Assembly (NCBI RefSeq): GCF_022317005.1
Contig: NZ_CP081006.1
Coordinates: 1,240,001 to 1,304,000, forward strand
Direction: 5' to 3'
Origin: Mycobacterium sp. IDR2000157661
GTDB taxonomy: Bacteria; Actinomycetota; Actinomycetes; Mycobacteriales; Mycobacteriaceae
DNA length: 64,000 nt
Part shown: piece by piece, positions 40,265-50,002 of the stretch
How the letters are laid out: each line of letters begins with the position of its first letter
Position numbering within the stretch: the first letter of the stretch is position 1
Notes under the pieces: model-generated
Told to the model about the DNA's origin: nothing
What the model saw: only the letters and a program-made list of their open reading frames with translations
Database searches by the model: none
Program-made: the position numbers and the translations under genes

Positions 40265-40747
40265 ATGCCCGTGATTCTGCGCAAGCTGCTGCGCATCGGC
40301 GGTCTGCCCGACGAGATGCGCGTCGACATCGAGCCTGAAGGCGTGCTGTTCCTCGCCGAGTATGTCCCGGTGATGCGGCAGTTCAGCGGCAAGATCCCCG
40401 GCAGGCGTTCACTCGGCAAGGTCAGCAGCTACGTCGGATCGTTGGCGCTGACCGAACAACGTGTCCTGGCGACGCTGTCGACGGTTCCGAAGTTGGCCGG
40501 CCGCACCGTCGATCATCGCTGGGACGCGCCTCAGTCGGGCGCCGTCACGGCTGAGTTGTCCAGGAGCGGGCTGACCCTCGAGGTCGACATCAACGCCGTC
40601 GATCCGCGGTTCTCCGGCACGCTGGCCATGCACTACAAAGTGGACATCCCGCAGGAAGTGATCGATCGGTTGCCGCGCCGTTCACTGGCCTTCAACGTGT
40701 CGCCCGAGTACGTCTTCCGCGCGGTCGGCGTGCCCTACCACCCGTAG
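40265..40747 (+). CDS. Conserved hypothetical protein
   Basis: 160 residues without signal peptide or membrane segments. Alternating strands suggest a beta-rich fold (MRVDIEPEGVLFLAEYVPV; TAELSRSGLTLEVDINAVDP). No family recognised. The ATG at 40265 begins the coherent part. Convergent with the methyltransferase gene 40 bases downstream. Confidence 0.72.
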   Translation: MPVILRKLLRIGGLPDEMRVDIEPEGVLFLAEYVPVMRQFSGKIPGRRSLGKVSSYVGSLALTEQRVLATLSTVPKLAGRTVDHRWDAPQSGAVTAELSRSGLTLEVDINAVDPRFSGTLAMHYKVDIPQEVIDRLPRRSLAFNVSPEYVFRAVGVPYHP

Positions 40748-40787
40748 CCGGCTCGCCGGAAGGTCAGTGGCAAGCCGTGGATGAACC

Positions 40788-41549
40788 TCAATCCACCTGC
40801 GCCACCACGAAAATCCGGCGGAACGGGAAGAACGTCGTGCCGTCGACACGTCTGGGGTAAGCGGCGGCCAGCAGCGGTGTCAACTCCGACCGGAAATCCG
40901 CCCAGTCGGCATCGTCCAGCATGCTGCGTATCGGCCGAAGCGCGGTACCGCTGATCCAGTCCAACACGGGGTGCTCTCCGGTCAACACGTGCACGTAGGT
41001 GGTCTCCCAGGCGTCGACGGTGCACCCGGCATCGGTGAGCAGGCCCGCGTAACCCGTCGCACCGTCGACCGGATCATCGCCAAATGTCAACCCCTGCAGT
41101 GCTTTCGCCCACCGTGCACGCTGGGCCAACGATTGCACGGCGAGGTGTGACGGCGCGTCGAAGTTGCCCGGCACCTGCATAGCGATCCATGCGCCGGGCG
41201 CGAGCCGTCCCGCCCACTCGACCAGCAGGCGCCGATGCTCGGGCACCCAGTGCAGCGTCGCATTGCTCACCACGACGTCCGTCCCGGGTTGTGGCCGCCA
41301 GTCCCGTACGTCGCCGACGTCGGCGTCGAGGCCGCGCTCACGTGCCGCGTCGACCATCTGCACGGAACTGTCCCACGCCTCGATGACGGCGTCTGGCCAC
41401 CGCTGCGCGAGAGTCATCGTGAGGTTGCCTGGTCCGCAGCCCAGGTCGACGACACGCCTCGGCGCATCGGCGCGCACCCGCGCCAGCAGGTCGACATACG
41501 GTCGTCCGCGCTCGTCGGCGAATCCGAGGTAGACATCGGGATTCCACAT
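40788..41549 (-). CDS. tam: Trans-aconitate 2-methyltransferase
   Basis: 253 residues, class I SAM-dependent methyltransferase: motif [13 protein letters not shown] (near 33-44), [14 protein letters not shown] (motif II region), [13 protein letters not shown] (near 92) and the Tam-type start [21 protein letters not shown]. It methylates trans-aconitate, removing an inhibitor of aconitase. In M. tuberculosis tam (Rv0294) follows ESX-3 and Rv0293c, the same neighbourhood as here. Confidence 0.92.
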   Translation of the reverse strand: MWNPDVYLGFADERGRPYVDLLARVRADAPRRVVDLGCGPGNLTMTLAQRWPDAVIEAWDSSVQMVDAARERGLDADVGDVRDWRPQPGTDVVVSNATLHWVPEHRRLLVEWAGRLAPGAWIAMQVPGNFDAPSHLAVQSLAQRARWAKALQGLTFGDDPVDGATGYAGLLTDAGCTVDAWETTYVHVLTGEHPVLDWISGTALRPIRSMLDDADWADFRSELTPLLAAAYPRRVDGTTFFPFRRIFVVAQVD

Positions 41550-41610
41550 TCCGCCAGTGTGGCACCGCCGCGAAACCGGCTCGACGATTCGCGACGGCTA
41601 CCATGCGAAC

Positions 41611-42807
41611 GTGACCCGATCGGATTCCGCCCCGGTGGATCCGCCCCTGCCGGTGCCCGATGTCGCCGGTGCCGACGCCAGCATCGGCGGCCTCCCTCGT
41701 CGCGGCGACCTGACGCTGCGCCAGCGGGCGATCGTGGACTCGTCCGCCATCGCCGACCTGGCGCTGCGCACCGGAATCGCCTCCTTGCTGGCGGTGACCA
41801 TGCTGCCGACGATGATCGGCGGCATGCGGCGCGAGCAGTCGCGCGTCGAGCACGAACAACTCGCGTTCTACGCCGAACTCGCATCCGCGCAGGACCCGTC
41901 GCAGTCGTTCCCGGCGCCCGCCGAGTTACCGCGAGTGGCCTCACGCACCGCCAACCCGATCGCCGAGATCATCGCCAATGGCCATGTGTCCAACATCCGT
42001 TTCGACAGCAGTTTCGAGGCGGTCAACCCGGCGCTGCGCGACCGGTGCCGCGGGTTCGAACGCAACAACGTCGTCCACGCCCAGCACTGGCGCCACGACG
42101 ACGGGCCCCATCCCACGCTGTGCGTGATCCACGGATTCATGGGTTCGCCGTACCTGTTCAACGGCTTGTTCTTCTCGTTGCCGTGGTTCTACCGGTCGGG
42201 TTACGACGTCCTGCTCTACACCATGCCTTTCCACGGTCCGCGGGCGGAGAAGGGTTCACCCTTCAGCGGCTACGGCTTCTTCGCCAACGGCTTCTCCGGG
42301 TTCGCCGAGGCGATGGCGCAGTCGGTGCACGACTTCCGCTCGGTCCTCGACTATCTGGAGTTCACCGGTGTCGACCGCATCGCGTTGACCGGGATGTCGC
42401 TGGGCGGGTACACCACGGCGCTGCTCGCCGGCATCGACGACCGCATCCAGGCGGTCATCCCCAACGTGCCCGTCGTCGCCCCGGATCAGACGGTCGATGA
42501 GTGGTTTCCCGCCAACAAGCTGGTGCAGCTGCGGAACTTCATGTCTCGCACCGACTCCGGATTGAGTACGGCCGCGACCCGGTACTCGTCACCGCTGAAC
42601 TATGCCCCGCTGGTACCCAAGGACCGCCGGCTCATCATCACCGGTCTCGGTGACCGGCTGGCCCCGCCCGAACAGGCCGAGATGCTCTGGGAGCACTGGG
42701 ACCGCTGCGCGTTCCACTGGTTCCCGGGCAACCACATCCTGCACGTGAGCCAACCCGACTATCTGCGCCGCATGACCCGCTTCATGCGGGACTTCATGTT
42801 CGACTGA
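41611..42807 (+). CDS. Alpha/beta hydrolase, Rv0293c-like
   Basis: 398 residues from GTG. IHGFMGSP oxyanion region near 178, nucleophile in GMSLGGYT near 259, and a histidine near FPGNHILHV towards the C-terminus. It matches the position and orientation of Rv0293c, tail to tail with eccE3 (14-base overlap). Substrate unknown; its constant place beside ESX-3 suggests conserved context rather than a proven link. Confidence 0.82.
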   Translation: MTRSDSAPVDPPLPVPDVAGADASIGGLPRRGDLTLRQRAIVDSSAIADLALRTGIASLLAVTMLPTMIGGMRREQSRVEHEQLAFYAELASAQDPSQSFPAPAELPRVASRTANPIAEIIANGHVSNIRFDSSFEAVNPALRDRCRGFERNNVVHAQHWRHDDGPHPTLCVIHGFMGSPYLFNGLFFSLPWFYRSGYDVLLYTMPFHGPRAEKGSPFSGYGFFANGFSGFAEAMAQSVHDFRSVLDYLEFTGVDRIALTGMSLGGYTTALLAGIDDRIQAVIPNVPVVAPDQTVDEWFPANKLVQLRNFMSRTDSGLSTAATRYSSPLNYAPLVPKDRRLIITGLGDRLAPPEQAEMLWEHWDRCAFHWFPGNHILHVSQPDYLRRMTRFMRDFMFD

Positions 42808-43711
42808 AGTCGCCGGCTGAACCGGCGGGCCACCCGATGCCGGTCAGCGTCTCTGCTTTCAGTGGCACCGTCGGAACACCAAGCGGATCACTGGATTTCG
42901 GATCGAGTGCGGTGAGCAACGGACGCTGCGCGCCGTGCTGAGGCCTCAGGCCGGACAGCGGTACGCCTCGAACGGCCTCGGCGGCGCAGACGGCACACAG
43001 CGCCGCCACGGTCGGTTCGGCCGGCGTGCCTGCGAATTCCACCGCGGTCCACGTCTCTTCGGGCAGCGCCCACACCTCTGCCAGGAGCGGAAACATCTGC
43101 TCGCCGGCCGGGATTCCATACGCCGACACCACTCCGTGCTCGTTGCGCACACCCCGCCACATCTCCTTCACCAAACCTGCCAGCGGAGCGTAGGCAGTGT
43201 CCACCACGGAGGCCTCCAGCCCCGACTCTCGCAACTGATCCGCCAGGCGGCGGCCCGCGACCGCAGCGGTGTCGTGCAGCGGCAGCTCCGGTGACCGGGC
43301 CTGCAGCGCAGCGAGGTTGGCGGTCGCGTCAACGGTCAGGCTGACCCACGTCGTGCGGACACCGCTACGTGTGCGGGTGGTCACGCGAACCTTCTCGCTG
43401 CGGATGCCGAAGCGCTCGACGTACCCGGCGAGCGACCGCAGCGACAGGCCGACACTCGCAGGGTCCTCGACCCGTACCACCACCGTCACCCGATGCGGAT
43501 TCTGCTGTCCGGGCGTGGAGCGGTTTCGCCGGAACACGGCTACCCGCCTGGCCGCCATGTTCGTCAGGAACTGGCCGCGCCACCCGGCGAAGGCGATCAC
43601 GACGACTGCCGCGGCGACGCCAAGCAGCCACCAGTCGGTGCGCGACTGCCACGGGTATGCCATGGCTGCCGGCACGGCGACCAGCAGCGCCAGTGCGGTT
43701 CGGATGGTCAC
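42794..43711 (-). CDS. eccE3: ESX-3 component EccE3
   Basis: 305 residues. Two N-terminal membrane segments (about 5-20 and 28-44) followed by a periplasmic domain, as in EccE proteins that sit at the outside of the ESX membrane complex. Start overlaps the mycP3 stop by four bases. Last gene of the ESX-3 operon. Confidence 0.92.
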   Translation of the reverse strand: MTIRTALALLVAVPAAMAYPWQSRTDWWLLGVAAAVVVIAFAGWRGQFLTNMAARRVAVFRRNRSTPGQQNPHRVTVVVRVEDPASVGLSLRSLAGYVERFGIRSEKVRVTTRTRSGVRTTWVSLTVDATANLAALQARSPELPLHDTAAVAGRRLADQLRESGLEASVVDTAYAPLAGLVKEMWRGVRNEHGVVSAYGIPAGEQMFPLLAEVWALPEETWTAVEFAGTPAEPTVAALCAVCAAEAVRGVPLSGLRPQHGAQRPLLTALDPKSSDPLGVPTVPLKAETLTGIGWPAGSAGDFSRT

Positions 43712-45117
43712 GGTGCCTCCACCTTGTCGTCGATGTTCCTGCGTCGGTGCACCGCGATCGCCGCGGTGAGGGCCGCAACCAGGGCAAGCGTCCCGGTGCC
43801 CGCGAACGCGACGACGCGGGGCATGTCGTCCGGCGGTGCCTGTTGCGGCGGCGCGGCCACGGGCCGGGGCTCCGGCGCCGCGTCGCCCGCCACGGCATCG
43901 GTCACATCCCAGGTCAGCGCCGCGACGGGGTCGACGAGGCCGTAGCCGGTCAGGTTTGACGGCGCACGGGCCGCACCCTGCGCGCCCGCGGTGAGCCGGT
44001 CGACCACCTGCTCGGCGCTGAGCTCCGGAAACCTGCTGCGCACCAACGCCGCGACTCCCGACACGTACGCCGCCGCGAAGCTCGAGCTGTTCAGGCCGTA
44101 GAGCCGCCCCTGTTCGTCGGGCAGCGCGTTCGCCAGTCCGCCGCCCTCACCGTTGCCCACCGATGCGATGTTCTGACCAGGCGCGGCGATGCCCACCCAC
44201 GGTCCGGCCATCGTGAACTCCGACGGCAGACTCGCCGGGCCGACGGAACCGACCGACAGCACGTAGGGCTGCCACCACGACGGGATCGACGCCGACGTCA
44301 CGCCCGCCCAGTTGCGCGGATCCTCCGGCCTGCCGGGATCCGACAACGGATTCGACGGACACGCCGCGCCGGGGTTCAGGCCCGCCTTAGTGTTTCCGGC
44401 CGCGGCGACGATGACCGTGTCCTTGTCGACTGCGGCGTAGCGCAGGGCGGCACCCAGTTCGTTCTGGTCGATGGTCTCGGCGGCGGGCAGGCAGGTGACG
44501 GCCGAGATGTTGATGACGCGCGCCCCCAGATCCGCGGCACGGACCACTGCACGAGCGAGCGCGGTGACGTCGACCGCGACGCGGCTCGTGGCCGCGTCCT
44601 CGCCGGCGTCCTGCGGGAAGAACTTCGCCGAGGTGGAGCGGATCGACAACACCCGGGCTCCCGGTGCGACACCCGAAAACCGGTCCGGCCCCGGCTGTCC
44701 CGCGATCAGGCCGGCCACCAGTGTGCCGTGGCCGTCACAGTCGGTGAGCCCGTCGGTGGACTCGACGAAGTCACCACCGGGATCGACGTTCGGCAGCCGC
44801 GGACCCGGGGTCACGCCGGTGTCGATCACCGCCACCAGTTGCCCGTCGCCGCGGCTGTAGCGCCACGCACCGTCGAGGTTGAGCAGCGACTGGTTGGCGC
44901 TGGCCATTCCGGGGTCGGTTCCCGGCAGGACGCCGCTGGTCACGCACGGGCTGCGCTGGGCCATCGGGGCGACAGGACCGGCGGCGCCGGATGGCGGAAC
45001 CACGCCGGCATCAACCTGCGGAGGCGGAATAGCTTGGGCGGGAAGGCAGTTGAGGCACGCGGCGCTCGAGGTCAGCACCGCGGCGGCGATCCCGGTCCGT
45101 ACTCGGTAGCGGATCAC
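43708..45117 (-). CDS. mycP3: Mycosin MycP3, subtilisin-like protease of ESX-3
   Basis: 469 residues with signal peptide, then the S8 triad: Asp in VAVIDTGV (about 99), His in CDGHGTLVAG (about 130) and Ser in NSSSFAAAYVSG (about 345). A Pro/Ala linker and C-terminal membrane anchor (about 438-458) with a short basic tail complete the mycosin layout. It caps and stabilises the ESX-3 membrane complex. GTG start, seven bases after eccD3. Confidence 0.95.
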   Translation of the reverse strand: MIRYRVRTGIAAAVLTSSAACLNCLPAQAIPPPQVDAGVVPPSGAAGPVAPMAQRSPCVTSGVLPGTDPGMASANQSLLNLDGAWRYSRGDGQLVAVIDTGVTPGPRLPNVDPGGDFVESTDGLTDCDGHGTLVAGLIAGQPGPDRFSGVAPGARVLSIRSTSAKFFPQDAGEDAATSRVAVDVTALARAVVRAADLGARVINISAVTCLPAAETIDQNELGAALRYAAVDKDTVIVAAAGNTKAGLNPGAACPSNPLSDPGRPEDPRNWAGVTSASIPSWWQPYVLSVGSVGPASLPSEFTMAGPWVGIAAPGQNIASVGNGEGGGLANALPDEQGRLYGLNSSSFAAAYVSGVAALVRSRFPELSAEQVVDRLTAGAQGAARAPSNLTGYGLVDPVAALTWDVTDAVAGDAAPEPRPVAAPPQQAPPDDMPRVVAFAGTGTLALVAALTAAIAVHRRRNIDDKVEAP

Positions 45118-45124
45118 CGATGCC

Positions 45125-46555
45125 TCACCGGTTCAACACCCAGGCGAAGAGTCCGACGAGGTGGGCCAGCACCGGAAGCACCGAGGCATCGACGCCGGAG
45201 GCCAGGAACCCGACCAGACGCCGCATCGGCAGCGAGTAGGTCTCGGGCGAGGCGACCCGCGGGAACAGGGCCGCGATCACCCACACGACCGTCAGGGCGG
45301 CCACCGCCGCTGTCGCCCACCACGCGGCGGTGTAGCGGTCGTCGACGACGAAGGCGACCGTCAACGAAACCGCCATCAGGAACGGCTGACCCAGCAGCCA
45401 TGCCTTGCACAGCGCCGAATCCCACACTCGGGCGCGCAACACCGCACCCAGCGCGACAGCCCCGACGATGTACCACGCCCAGTTCGACGCGTCCTGCGGC
45501 GCAGCCAGAGTCAACGCGCCTGCCGTGCCCAGCAGCACACCCCCGGCGATGAAGCCCGTTTGATGCGAGTCGCTGAGCCGCACCCGTCGCGGCAGGTCGG
45601 CCAGCACCCGCAGCGGCGGCGCCGAAGGGGCCGGGTCGCCCGGCGCGGGGATCACTGGGACGGGCAGGCGCGACCACAGCGCGGAATACTGGGCGGCCTG
45701 CACGGTCACGATCAGTGCCATCAGCACGAGGATCGAGCCGACGATCACCGAGTCGACATCCCAGATCGCGGCGGCGCCCGCGGGAATCAAGGCGCCGGCA
45801 CCGATGACGGTCGCGGCGGTGAACACCGCGACCGCACGCTGGGCCACGGTGATGCTCATGATCGACCATGTCGTCACACCCGCGGCGGCGAGCAGGACCT
45901 GCGACGGCCCGAACTCACCGGGAACGGCGAGGGCGAGCGCTGCGGCGATCGGCGCCAGCGCCGTCACCGCCAGCGCGGTGCCCAACCGCGGCATGCGGAC
46001 CCAGGTGACCAATGCCGCCAACACCGTCAGCACGGCGATGGCGCTCGTCGCGATCAGGCCGGCGTAGCCGCCCGTTTCGGCGCGGTGCAAGGTTGCCAGC
46101 GCGGTGGTGACCAGGATCAACCCGATGACCGCGGCGGCCGCGCCGCGCAGGATATGCAGTGGGCCCCAGGGCGTCTCACGGGCAGCAGAGAAGATCACCG
46201 CCGCGTCGCCGATGTCCTCGACGATCCGCGGAGCCGGTGGTCCGGCCGGGATCGGCTGCAACGCAAGCAGATCACCGTCGACGACGCCGACCGTGTTGAG
46301 CGTCGCATCGAGGCTGAAGGGCGCACCGCCGACGGGCGCGAGCGACAAGGTCACCGGGCCGCTGTCGCCGAACTCCTCGTCGGCGGGCATCGCCATCCGG
46401 CGGACCGCGGGCAGGATCTCGCGCAGCGGAAGCTCGGTGGGCAGGGCCATGTCGGTGACTCGGCCGCCCGCCTCGCCCGCGGCGAGCACGGCGACGCGGA
46501 CGATCGGCATCGCCTGCGCGGGGACCGCGCTGATCAACTGGCTGTCTGGCGCCAT
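45125..46555 (-). CDS. eccD3: ESX-3 transmembrane component EccD3
   Basis: 476 residues. N-terminal ubiquitin-like domain (about 17-105; VRVAVLAAGEAGGRVTDMALP) then eleven hydrophobic segments, the expected EccD form that builds the barrel of the membrane complex. The start ATG lies 22 bases inside the espG3 end. Confidence 0.94.
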   Translation of the reverse strand: MAPDSQLISAVPAQAMPIVRVAVLAAGEAGGRVTDMALPTELPLREILPAVRRMAMPADEEFGDSGPVTLSLAPVGGAPFSLDATLNTVGVVDGDLLALQPIPAGPPAPRIVEDIGDAAVIFSAARETPWGPLHILRGAAAAVIGLILVTTALATLHRAETGGYAGLIATSAIAVLTVLAALVTWVRMPRLGTALAVTALAPIAAALALAVPGEFGPSQVLLAAAGVTTWSIMSITVAQRAVAVFTAATVIGAGALIPAGAAAIWDVDSVIVGSILVLMALIVTVQAAQYSALWSRLPVPVIPAPGDPAPSAPPLRVLADLPRRVRLSDSHQTGFIAGGVLLGTAGALTLAAPQDASNWAWYIVGAVALGAVLRARVWDSALCKAWLLGQPFLMAVSLTVAFVVDDRYTAAWWATAAVAALTVVWVIAALFPRVASPETYSLPMRRLVGFLASGVDASVLPVLAHLVGLFAWVLNR

Positions 46556-47433
46556 TGCGGATGTTCCGTTCTGTTCTCGGACTCGAAGTCCCGGGTCAGT
46601 TGTAGGTCGGGGAACCAGGCCCCGTCGGGCAGCGTCGCGGTCAACCGCTCGACCGCGGTGGCGATCGCCAACGGTGTGCCGGGAGTGAAGGTCGACACCC
46701 ATTCCCCGTCAAACGCTTTCGACGGACACACGAGGACGCGCCCTTCGCTGGTGTCCACGACGCTCACGCCGACGTCGGTGCTGACACGGCGTCCGTTGCG
46801 GTGGTCACCGGCGACGATCTCCACGTAGCTACGCCCTGGTGTGTAGGCGGCCTCCACCACGGGCCGCGCGCTGCGCGGGATGCCGAGGAACTCGAGCACA
46901 TCGGCGAGCGCGGCCCCGTTGCGCAACTGCTCATCGGCGCGCGCGCCGGCGCGGGCGGGCATGGTGAACTCCGGGAAGCTCGCCGGCGCCCGGCCCGGCA
47001 ACCCGGCGGTGAGGATCGGAACGAGCGCCGCCGGATGTACGACGTCGAGCGACGTGAGGGTGACCAGACCTCCGCTGCGGAGCGCGACGATGGTCGGATT
47101 GTCGCGCCCCGCGACGACAGTTCGCTCGTCGCGGCGCGCCACGTGTCCACGCAGCATGTCGCCCACCGCGCTGATGAATCGGAGTTCGAGCCAGCGTCGC
47201 GCCCGGCAGGTCGTCGTGACCCACTCGCGCACAGCGGGTGTGACGACCCCGTCCCCGGTCAGCACACCGAGTTCCGCCAGTTCGCACGACATCCTGGATT
47301 CGAAGGCCGACCGCTGGGCATGCTCGCTGTAGGGCGGGGTGATGGCGAGTACCCACGGAAAGCCGCCCGCCCCCAGAGCATCCGCCAGATACCAGGCCTG
47401 CTGCGCGGTCAGCTCGACTGCGTTAGCGCCCAC
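46534..47433 (-). CDS. espG3: ESX-3 chaperone EspG3
   Basis: 299 residues from GTG (a TTG just before is possible). NAVELTAQQAWYLADALGAG and FPWVLAITPPYS match the EspG start. EspG3 binds the tip of the PE5-PPE4 pair in the cytosol and keeps it soluble for EccC3. Six bases separate it from esxH. Confidence 0.93.
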   Translation of the reverse strand: MGANAVELTAQQAWYLADALGAGGFPWVLAITPPYSEHAQRSAFESRMSCELAELGVLTGDGVVTPAVREWVTTTCRARRWLELRFISAVGDMLRGHVARRDERTVVAGRDNPTIVALRSGGLVTLTSLDVVHPAALVPILTAGLPGRAPASFPEFTMPARAGARADEQLRNGAALADVLEFLGIPRSARPVVEAAYTPGRSYVEIVAGDHRNGRRVSTDVGVSVVDTSEGRVLVCPSKAFDGEWVSTFTPGTPLAIATAVERLTATLPDGAWFPDLQLTRDFESENRTEHPQWRQTAS

Positions 47434-47439
47434 CAAGGG

Positions 47440-47730
47440 TCAGCCACCCCACTTGGCGCCTTCCGCCTGATCGCGGGCGCTCATCGACATGGTGTTCTGC
47501 TCGTGGGTGGCGGCCATCGCGCGGTAGGCGCGCACCAGTTCTTCGAGGCCGGCGTTCCACTGTGACTGCCAGGCCTGATAGCTCATTCCGGTATCGCCCT
47601 GCCAGGCGCCCGCCAGAGCGGCCTGCTCGCTGGCGATGTCGGCGCCGACGGCGTGCAGTGCACCGGCGTATCCGGACATCTCGCCCGCGTGGGCCAGCAT
47701 CGCCGGGTAGTTGTACATGATCTGCGACAT
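47440..47730 (-). CDS. esxH: ESX-3 substrate EsxH (WXG100)
   Basis: 96 residues; [20 protein letters not shown] start and WQG turn (near 43-45) as in TB10.4. Forms a helical hairpin heterodimer with EsxG. Needed for siderophore-dependent iron uptake in mycobacteria. Ends KWGG. Confidence 0.96.
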   Translation of the reverse strand: MSQIMYNYPAMLAHAGEMSGYAGALHAVGADIASEQAALAGAWQGDTGMSYQAWQSQWNAGLEELVRAYRAMAATHEQNTMSMSARDQAEGAKWGG

Positions 47731-47758
47731 CAGATTCTCCCTTGGTCAGCTCTGCAGT

Positions 47759-48052
47759 TCAGATTCCGGTGTAGGTGCTGGCCGCTGCGGCGTCCTCGGC
47801 GACGTAAACGCCCGCGGCGTCACCCAGGTTGGCCTGCGCGACGTCCAGCAGCGCGTTGATCTTCGCCGAGACCTCGATGAATCGGGCGTGCGCGGCCTGG
47901 AACGCGGCCGACGACTCGCCCATGTGGAATGCTTGCGCCGACTGCGCGGCCTGTTCAGCCTGCGCCATCGTGCTGCGCATCAACGCCGCCTTGGCAGAGA
48001 ACGCCGCCTCCGATGAGACGATCTGCGGGATGTGAGCGTCCAGGAGGCTCAT
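47759..48052 (-). CDS. esxG: ESX-3 substrate EsxG (WXG100)
   Basis: 97 residues; the W of the WXG turn is replaced (FHMGESS), which is normal for EsxG. The C-terminus carries the YxxxD/E export signal (YVAED). Partner of EsxH, 28 bases upstream of it. Confidence 0.96.
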   Translation of the reverse strand: MSLLDAHIPQIVSSEAAFSAKAALMRSTMAQAEQAAQSAQAFHMGESSAAFQAAHARFIEVSAKINALLDVAQANLGDAAGVYVAEDAAAASTYTGI

Positions 48053-48104
48053 GGGGTTTCCTTTCGAATGGGGTGTGGTCGACGGTTTCGGTCAGTCGAT
48101 TCGC

Positions 48105-49691
48105 TCAGTCGCGCGCTCCCCCTTTGTGATCCCAGTCGCCCGGCAGCAGGGGTTCGGTCGGTCCGCCGCCGAACGAGTCACCGGCGAGTTCGGTAAGCCC
48201 GGCGGCCTGCTCGGCACCCGGTCTGGCGGCCGCCCCCGTGAATCCCACCGTTCCGGCGCCCTTCTCGGACGCAGCAACCGACGGTCGCCGCGCGGGTTCG
48301 GCCGGGGCGCCGTCCTCGGATTCGGGCTCGTAGTCCATGTATGCATCGGCGTACTGCCGCTGGTGGATCGGCTGCGCGCGCTTGCGCCGCGCCTTGCGCT
48401 TGGCCAGCGACGAGACAGCCGCGGCCGCCGCTGCCGATGCGGCGATGTCGGAGGCCGGCGCTTTCGCGCCGGTGCCCTCCCGCAATGTCGGCGTCTCGCC
48501 GCCGCCGGGGTCAGGGCCGGCGACGGCATACGGCACGGCCGCGCCGACAGCGGGCGTGGCCGGTGTTCCTGCGGGAGCTCCGCCGGCACTCACCGTCGGT
48601 GCGGCTGCGGCAGACGCCGACGGCACAGTGGGAGCGACCGACGTGACCGGCGTCAAGGTATCGGCGCGTGCGGACGCCTGGGCCGGCTGCTGTGCGGGAG
48701 CCGACGCCGGCGCCGGCTCGGGTACCGCCTCGATCGGGGGGGTCGCCTTGTTGAGAAATTCGTTGTAGAAGTAGTAGCCGATCCCCAGTCCGATCGCCAG
48801 CAGTGGCTGCAGCAACAGCTGAGGATACGTCAGGGCCGCGCCGACGTTCGAGACAACCTGGTAGAGCACGGCGAACAGGAATGGCCCGAAGCGGACCAGC
48901 GTGGGACCCGGGTTGGTGAGCAGACCGACGACAAGCTCGATGGTGTTGCCGACCGGGTCGCTGAAGAACGTCAGAATCGGCTCGAACAGCGAGTAGGTGT
49001 ACTGCACGTAGACCTGATAAATCTGACCCGCGAACTGCAGCAGCGCGTTGATGAAGTCCGCGTTGTTCAGCGCCGAGCCGGAATCCGAGGCGGTCACCCG
49101 TGCGAAGGACTGCTGCGCGACGGCTGCGCTCGAACCCGCCTCTCCCACACCGGGAGCCAACAGCAGCGGCGCGGGCGCAGTCGACGGCGCGGCGGCCACC
49201 GCGGCGCCCGAAACCGCTTGGTACGTGCTCATCGTCGCGGCCGCCTGGATCCACATCCGCACGTAGTCGGCCTCGTTGAGCGCGATCGGGATCGTGTTGA
49301 CACCAAGGAAGTTGGTCGCTACCAGGACCGCATGGGTCGCATGGTTGAGCGCCAACTCCGCCAGCGTCGGCATGGTCGCCAGTGCCGCCGAGTATGCCGC
49401 CGCCGCCGTCTCGTGCTGAGCCGCCGTCGCGGCGCTGTTCGCGCTGGCCTGGGCCAGCCACGCCAGGTACGGCGCGTGCGCGGCCACATACCGCTCGGCG
49501 CTCGGGCCTTCCCACGCACCGCCCTGCACCGCTCCCAGCAGCGCGGTCAGTTCGGCTGCGGCAGTGGAGTACTCGGTGGCCAACGACTGCCACGCCCCCG
49601 CAGCCGCCAGCAATGAACCCGGTCCGGGTCCGCTGCTCAGCATCGACGAATGCACCTCCGGCGGAAGTGCCATCCATATCGGGGCGGTCAC
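48105..49691 (-). CDS. PPE4: PPE4-type protein of ESX-3
   Basis: 528 residues. PPE domain (about 1-180) with LPPEVHSSM and the GAWEGPSAE turn; a hydrophobic region (about 230-310); then a Pro/Ala/Thr-rich linker and a C-terminal part with a basic KRKARRKR segment, ending in a PGDW motif region typical of PPE-SVP/PPW types. It pairs with PE5 and depends on EspG3. It participates in iron acquisition in the known system. Confidence 0.94.
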   Translation of the reverse strand: MTAPIWMALPPEVHSSMLSSGPGPGSLLAAAGAWQSLATEYSTAAAELTALLGAVQGGAWEGPSAERYVAAHAPYLAWLAQASANSAATAAQHETAAAAYSAALATMPTLAELALNHATHAVLVATNFLGVNTIPIALNEADYVRMWIQAAATMSTYQAVSGAAVAAAPSTAPAPLLLAPGVGEAGSSAAVAQQSFARVTASDSGSALNNADFINALLQFAGQIYQVYVQYTYSLFEPILTFFSDPVGNTIELVVGLLTNPGPTLVRFGPFLFAVLYQVVSNVGAALTYPQLLLQPLLAIGLGIGYYFYNEFLNKATPPIEAVPEPAPASAPAQQPAQASARADTLTPVTSVAPTVPSASAAAAPTVSAGGAPAGTPATPAVGAAVPYAVAGPDPGGGETPTLREGTGAKAPASDIAASAAAAAAVSSLAKRKARRKRAQPIHQRQYADAYMDYEPESEDGAPAEPARRPSVAASEKGAGTVGFTGAAARPGAEQAAGLTELAGDSFGGGPTEPLLPGDWDHKGGARD

Positions 49692-49693
49692 GA

Positions 49694-50002
49694 TCAGCTA
49701 CCGGCGACCAGATACGTAGAGGCGGCCATCGCATCAGCTTCGGCGTAGCCGGCACCGGACTCTGCGACACCGACGCCGGAGCGGCCGAGCTCCTCGACGC
49801 CATGTGCGGCGACTGCGTTGTGCTGTGCGCCATGCGCACTCAGGCTCACCGCCGTCTGCAACGACACCGCATCGGCCGCGGGCGGTACGACGGCGGTGAC
49901 CAGAGGCGCGGCGGCGGCGTGGGCGGCGGCCAGTCGGGCGGTCAGCGCCTCGACCGCGCTTCCGGCCGCGGCGAGCCCCTCGGGAACGACACGCAGGGTC
50001 AT
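49694..50002 (-). CDS. PE5: PE5-type protein of ESX-3
   Basis: 102 residues: [20 protein letters not shown] start with the P-E pair, two long helices, and YAEAD near the end as the YxxxD/E export signal. Its start overlaps the eccC3 stop region by one base, and it precedes PPE4 by two bases. Confidence 0.95.
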   Translation of the reverse strand: MTLRVVPEGLAAAGSAVEALTARLAAAHAAAAPLVTAVVPPAADAVSLQTAVSLSAHGAQHNAVAAHGVEELGRSGVGVAESGAGYAEADAMAASTYLVAGS